In this document: positions 4,413-7,382 of the stretch, one piece after another | How the letters are laid out: each line of letters starts with the position of its first letter | Position numbering within the stretch: position 1 is the stretch's first letter | Source of the DNA: Armatimonadota bacterium | GTDB lineage: Bacteria; Armatimonadota; UBA10988 | DNA length: 7,382 nucleotides | Direction: 5' to 3' | Assembly: GCA_016183835.1 (NCBI GenBank) | Contig: JACPDV010000449.1 | Location: forward strand, 1-7,382 | Position numbers and translations under genes: made by a program | The notes under the pieces: model-generated | The model's input: the letters and a program-made list of their open reading frames with translations, nothing else | Database searches by the model: none | Told to the model about the DNA's origin: nothing

Positions 4413-7331
4413 ATGGGGGCTCCGCACACACGGCTTCTGTTCGCTCTCGCCTTGTCGGGCCTGCTCCGCGCCGCCGCGGCCGACGAGCCGCCCATCCTCT
4501 GCCTCGACCCCGGCGGGCACACCGCGGCGGTGGGAAAGATCCTGTTCACCCCCAACGGGCGTGAGCTGATCTCGGTCGGCGCGGACAAGGTGGTTCGCGT
4601 CTGGGACGTGGCCACTGGCGAGACGCTCCGCACGCTGCGCGGCCAGGTCGGGCCGGGTCCCGAGGGCAAGCTCTATGCCGCGGCCCTCAGCCCCGACGGG
4701 CGGACGCTGGCGGTGGGCGGCTACGGCTTCACGGGCGGCAACTGCCCAATCGCGCTGTTCGACTACCGCACCGGCCGGGTGACACGGCTCCTGCGCAACC
4801 ACGAGAACGCAGTCAACGCCGTGTCCTTCTCGCCCGACGGCACGACGCTGGCCTCGGCGAGCGGCGACAACACGGTGCGCCTGTGGGATGTGGCCACGGG
4901 AGAGGCGCGGGCCGTCCTGCGGGGGCACGAGAAGGAGGTTTACGGCGTGGCCTGGTCGCCCGATGGCCGGCGGCTGGCCAGCGCCAGCTTGGACCGTACC
5001 GCGCGGGTGTGGAGCGCCGCTGGGCAGGAAGAGCGGGTCCTGCGCGGCCATGAGGCCGAGGTGGGCTGCGTCGCCTGGTCGCCCGACGGCCGCACCCTTG
5101 CCACGGGCTCGCTCGACCACACCATCCGCCTCTGGGACGCGGCCACCGGCGCACTGCGCCTGGTCCTGCCGCGGCAGGGGAACCACGTGACCTGTCTGGC
5201 CTTCAGCCCGGACGGGCGGCGGCTGGCGAGCGGCCTGGGAGGCCAGACCACCGACTACACCGTCCGGCTCTGGTCGATCGGGGCGGGCGACGCCCGGGAG
5301 GCCAGGGCCTTCACCCGGCACGGCAACACGGTCATGGACTTGGAATTCTCGCCGGACAGCCGGACGGTGGCCAGCACGGGCGGGAGCGCCAGCGAGATGT
5401 ACCTGTGGGACCCCGCCACCGGCGAGGTGCGGCAGCAGCTGGCCGGCCAGGGCGCCCCGGTGTGGGCCGTCGCCTGGTCGCCCGATGGCGCACGGGTGGC
5501 GTGGGGGAACGGCTGGACCGGCACCACCTCCGTCGCCGCAGACTCGGCCCTTGAACGCAGCTTCGACCTCACTCGCGGCGCGCCGGGGCCGGACGTGGCG
5601 GCGGGCGAGCGCTGGCTCCGCGCGGTGGCCGAGCGCGCCGGCCGCTCGCTGGCCCGTACGGACGATCGGCTGGCCGTGGTCCTGCGCGAGGGCGGCCGCG
5701 AGGTGAGCCGGCTGCGTCAGAGCCCGGAGGACGAGTACGACAAGGTCCGCTGCTTCGCTTTTGCCTCCGCCGGGGAGGTCGTCGTGGGGTCGTCCTTCAC
5801 CTTGGCCCTCTACGACGCCACCGGCCGCTGGCTGAGCGAGTTCGTGGGACACCTGGGCGAAGTCTGGGCTGTGTCCGTCTCGCCCGACGGCCGCTACCTG
5901 GCCTCGGCGTCAATCGACCAGACGGTCCGCATCTGGCCGCTCCGCGACGCGGCGGGCGACACCGTCGCACCGCTGCTCAGCCTCTTCATGGGCCGCGACC
6001 GCGAATGGGTGGCCTGGACCCCGCAAGGCTACTACGCCTGCTCCGCCGGCGCCGAGCGGATGATCGGCTGGCAGATCAACCGCGGCATCGACAAGGCCGC
6101 CGACTACTACCCCGCCTACCAGTTCCGCCGCCACTTCTGCCGGCCCGATGTGATCAGCCGCCTGCTGGAGGCCGGCAGCGTGGCCGGGGCGGTCAAGCTG
6201 GCCGACCAGGACCGCCGCACACCCACCGACGCCACCCGGGTCGCCGCGCAACTCAATCAGATGCTGCCGCCGCAGGTCACGCTCGTCGCCCCGGCCGACG
6301 GCTCGACGGTCACGGCGGCGCAGGTGACCGTGAGCGCGCGGATCACCGACCCCAACCAGCGCAAGGTCGCCGCGGTCAAGCTGCTGCTCAACGGCCGGCC
6401 GGCGGGGGCGCGCGACTTCGACGTGACGGCGGCGCGCGACCTGTGGACCGGCACCGCCACGCTGAACCCCGGCGAGAACACGCTCAGCGTCATCGCCACC
6501 AACGACGCCGGCTCCGAGAGCGTGCCGGCGAGCGTGAAGGTCACCTACCATGCGCCGGAGTCGGAGATCGCCAAGCCCGCGCTGTATGTGCTGGCGGTGG
6601 GCGTCTCGAAGTATGCCGACGCGAGCCGCAGCCTGGCGTTCGCCGCGAAGGACGCCGGCGACCTGGCGCAGTGGGCCAAGGGGCAGGAAGGCAAGCTCTT
6701 CGGCAAGGTCATTTGCCGGCTGCTCGCCGACGAACAGGCCACCCGCGCCAACACCGTCGACGCGCTCGACTGGCTGACCAAGGAGGTGACCCAGCGCGAC
6801 TACGCGGTCGTCTTCGTCAGCGGCCACGGCACGGCGGACACGCGGGGGAACTACTACTTCCTGCCCCACGACGCGGACCCCGCGCGGCTGAAGAGCACGG
6901 CGGTGCCGTGGACGGACTTCCAGACGACTTTCCAGGGCCTGCCGGGCAAGACGTTCCTGCTGTTGGACACCTGCCATGCCGGCGGGGCGAGCGGGCAGCG
7001 CACCAAGGGCGGCGACACGGCCTACATCGACGCCCTGCGCGAGGCGGCGGCCAACGACGTGGGGGTGATCACCCTGGCCTCGTGCATGGGCAACGAGCAG
7101 AGCCTGGAGGACGCGGCCTGGCAGAACGGTGCGTTCACCAAGGCGCTGGTGGCCGGTCTGTCCGGCGCTGCGGACGCCAACCACGACGGCGTGATCAACT
7201 GGGTCGAGCTGGAAGCGTACGTCACCGAGGCGGTGAAGACGCTCACGAACGGCCGGCAGCACGTGACTTCTGCACGGCCGACCACCATCCGCGGCGACCT
7301 GCCGGTGTCGCTTGCCGGGCGGCAACCGTAG
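4413..7331 (+). CDS. Secreted WD40-repeat / Ig-like / caspase-like (peptidase C14) protein, 972 aa
   Basis: Predicted exported cysteine protease of the caspase/metacaspase clan with a sensing or scaffold propeller. Order: signal peptide 1-23 (Arg7, LLFALALSGLL core, AAA before Asp24); WD40 array about 35-512, with roughly nine clear blades (SPDG turns, VRLWD/VRVWD ends, GHE starts) plus two degraded ones between 348 and 440; a linker about 525-605 (EWVAWTPQGYY, RPDVISRLL) that I know from other bacterial WD40-caspase proteins; an Ig-like beta domain 619-712; caspase fold about 722-945. The catalytic dyad is His805 in VFVSGHG and Cys854 in LLDTCHAGG. Asp852, two residues before the Cys, matches the metacaspase S1-pocket Asp that favours Arg/Lys in substrates. 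A loop with GQRTK (861-865) between the catalytic-Cys and C-terminal halves is where such enzymes often self-cleave. Residues 921-932 fit an EF-hand loop. The substrate is unknown; activity is inferred from the intact dyad. Confidence 0.92.
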   Translation: MGAPHTRLLFALALSGLLRAAAADEPPILCLDPGGHTAAVGKILFTPNGRELISVGADKVVRVWDVATGETLRTLRGQVGPGPEGKLYAAALSPDGRTLAVGGYGFTGGNCPIALFDYRTGRVTRLLRNHENAVNAVSFSPDGTTLASASGDNTVRLWDVATGEARAVLRGHEKEVYGVAWSPDGRRLASASLDRTARVWSAAGQEERVLRGHEAEVGCVAWSPDGRTLATGSLDHTIRLWDAATGALRLVLPRQGNHVTCLAFSPDGRRLASGLGGQTTDYTVRLWSIGAGDAREARAFTRHGNTVMDLEFSPDSRTVASTGGSASEMYLWDPATGEVRQQLAGQGAPVWAVAWSPDGARVAWGNGWTGTTSVAADSALERSFDLTRGAPGPDVAAGERWLRAVAERAGRSLARTDDRLAVVLREGGREVSRLRQSPEDEYDKVRCFAFASAGEVVVGSSFTLALYDATGRWLSEFVGHLGEVWAVSVSPDGRYLASASIDQTVRIWPLRDAAGDTVAPLLSLFMGRDREWVAWTPQGYYACSAGAERMIGWQINRGIDKAADYYPAYQFRRHFCRPDVISRLLEAGSVAGAVKLADQDRRTPTDATRVAAQLNQMLPPQVTLVAPADGSTVTAAQVTVSARITDPNQRKVAAVKLLLNGRPAGARDFDVTAARDLWTGTATLNPGENTLSVIATNDAGSESVPASVKVTYHAPESEIAKPALYVLAVGVSKYADASRSLAFAAKDAGDLAQWAKGQEGKLFGKVICRLLADEQATRANTVDALDWLTKEVTQRDYAVVFVSGHGTADTRGNYYFLPHDADPARLKSTAVPWTDFQTTFQGLPGKTFLLLDTCHAGGASGQRTKGGDTAYIDALREAAANDVGVITLASCMGNEQSLEDAAWQNGAFTKALVAGLSGAADANHDGVINWVELEAYVTEAVKTLTNGRQHVTSARPTTIRGDLPVSLAGRQP
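4950..5489 (+). repeat. Near-identical DNA segments in three WD40 blades
   Basis: The 18 bases at 4950-4967 and 5472-5489 are identical, and those at 5073-5090 differ at one position. All encode the AWSPDG turn of a blade (residues about 180-185, 221-226 and 354-359). Other blades use different codons for the same turn (for example FSPDG at 138-143). This is expected of a repeat-built propeller and hints that these blades arose by later duplication or are kept alike by recombination. Confidence 0.6.
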
Positions 7332-7360
7332 GGTTTGTTGCTGGTGGTGTTCACACACCC

Positions 7361-7382
7361 ATGTGGGGCGGGCGCCCTCGCC
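7361..7382 (+). repeat. REP-like hairpin element, copy 3 (cut by window edge)
   Basis: ATGTGGG (7361-7367) is followed by GCGGGCG (7368-7374), a CCCT loop (7375-7378) and CGCC at the edge. The tag, including the leading AT, matches copy 2, and the orientation matches copy 1. It begins 30 bases after the stop of the caspase-like gene. The rest of the stem lies outside the window. Confidence 0.55.

Noticed and set aside
3095..5852. Long minus-strand open frames opposite the plus-strand genes (3095-4669 and 3855-5852)
   Set aside because: Long antisense frames are normal in GC-rich genes. These translations are low-complexity Arg/Ala/Gly/Pro/His and match no family.
4413..7331. Reading the caspase-like protein as a known cytosolic phage-defence effector
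   Set aside because: It has a signal peptide and no defence partner genes in the window, and its propeller plus Ig-like layout fits secreted bacterial WD40-caspase proteins better.
5910..7358. 482-residue minus-strand open frame opposite the caspase domain
   Set aside because: The plus strand carries an intact catalytic dyad and domain motifs in this stretch; the antisense translation is biased and unrecognisable.
7346..7359. Small hairpin GGTGT-TCAC-ACACC after the last gene, considered as a terminator
   Set aside because: Only five pairs, with no T-run behind it. Too weak to call.
1..7382. CRISPR arrays, tRNA or rRNA genes, insertion sequences
   Set aside because: No regularly spaced repeats, tRNA-like cloverleaf, rRNA motifs or transposase frame were seen.

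Overview
The window comes from a very GC-rich bacterium (about 70% GC by eye, with strong G/C bias at third codon positions). An RND efflux pump implies a two-membrane envelope. A secreted WD40/caspase-like protein and a large exported TIM-barrel glycosidase-like protein are typical of Planctomycetota, Armatimonadota, Hydrogenedentota and similar metagenomic lineages. No marker gene is present, so the phylum assignment is only inference.

Layout. (1) Positions 1-1504, minus strand: the N-terminal 501 codons of an AcrB/HAE1-type RND transporter, running off the left edge. (2) Positions 1505-1690: a 186-bp divergent intergenic region with a ribosome binding site for each neighbour and a perfect 8-bp inverted repeat. 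(3) Positions 1691-4258, plus strand: an 855-residue exported protein read as an N-terminal beta-sandwich, a (beta/alpha) barrel with a jelly-roll carbohydrate-binding-like module inserted in it, a small beta domain and a helical tail. I do not recognise its exact family. (4) Positions 4259-4412: a 154-bp spacer with three strong GC hairpins. Two are inverted copies of one REP-like element; the third sits directly before the next ribosome binding site. (5) Positions 4413-7331, plus strand: a 972-residue secreted protein with a WD40 beta-propeller array, a conserved linker, an Ig-like domain and a C-terminal caspase-like (peptidase C14) domain with a His/Cys dyad and an embedded EF-hand-type loop. 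(6) Positions 7332-7382: a short 3' flank ending in a third copy of the REP-like element, cut by the window edge.

The two plus-strand genes lie in tandem and may be co-transcribed, but the hairpins between them argue for some uncoupling. Both products appear to be exported, while the divergent pump would be in the inner membrane. Nothing in the sequence ties the three into one pathway. I do not see a clearly new system. The observations most worth following are the REP-like hairpin family, whose stems covary; the barrel protein with the inserted binding module; and the exported caspase-like protein with a probable calcium loop.
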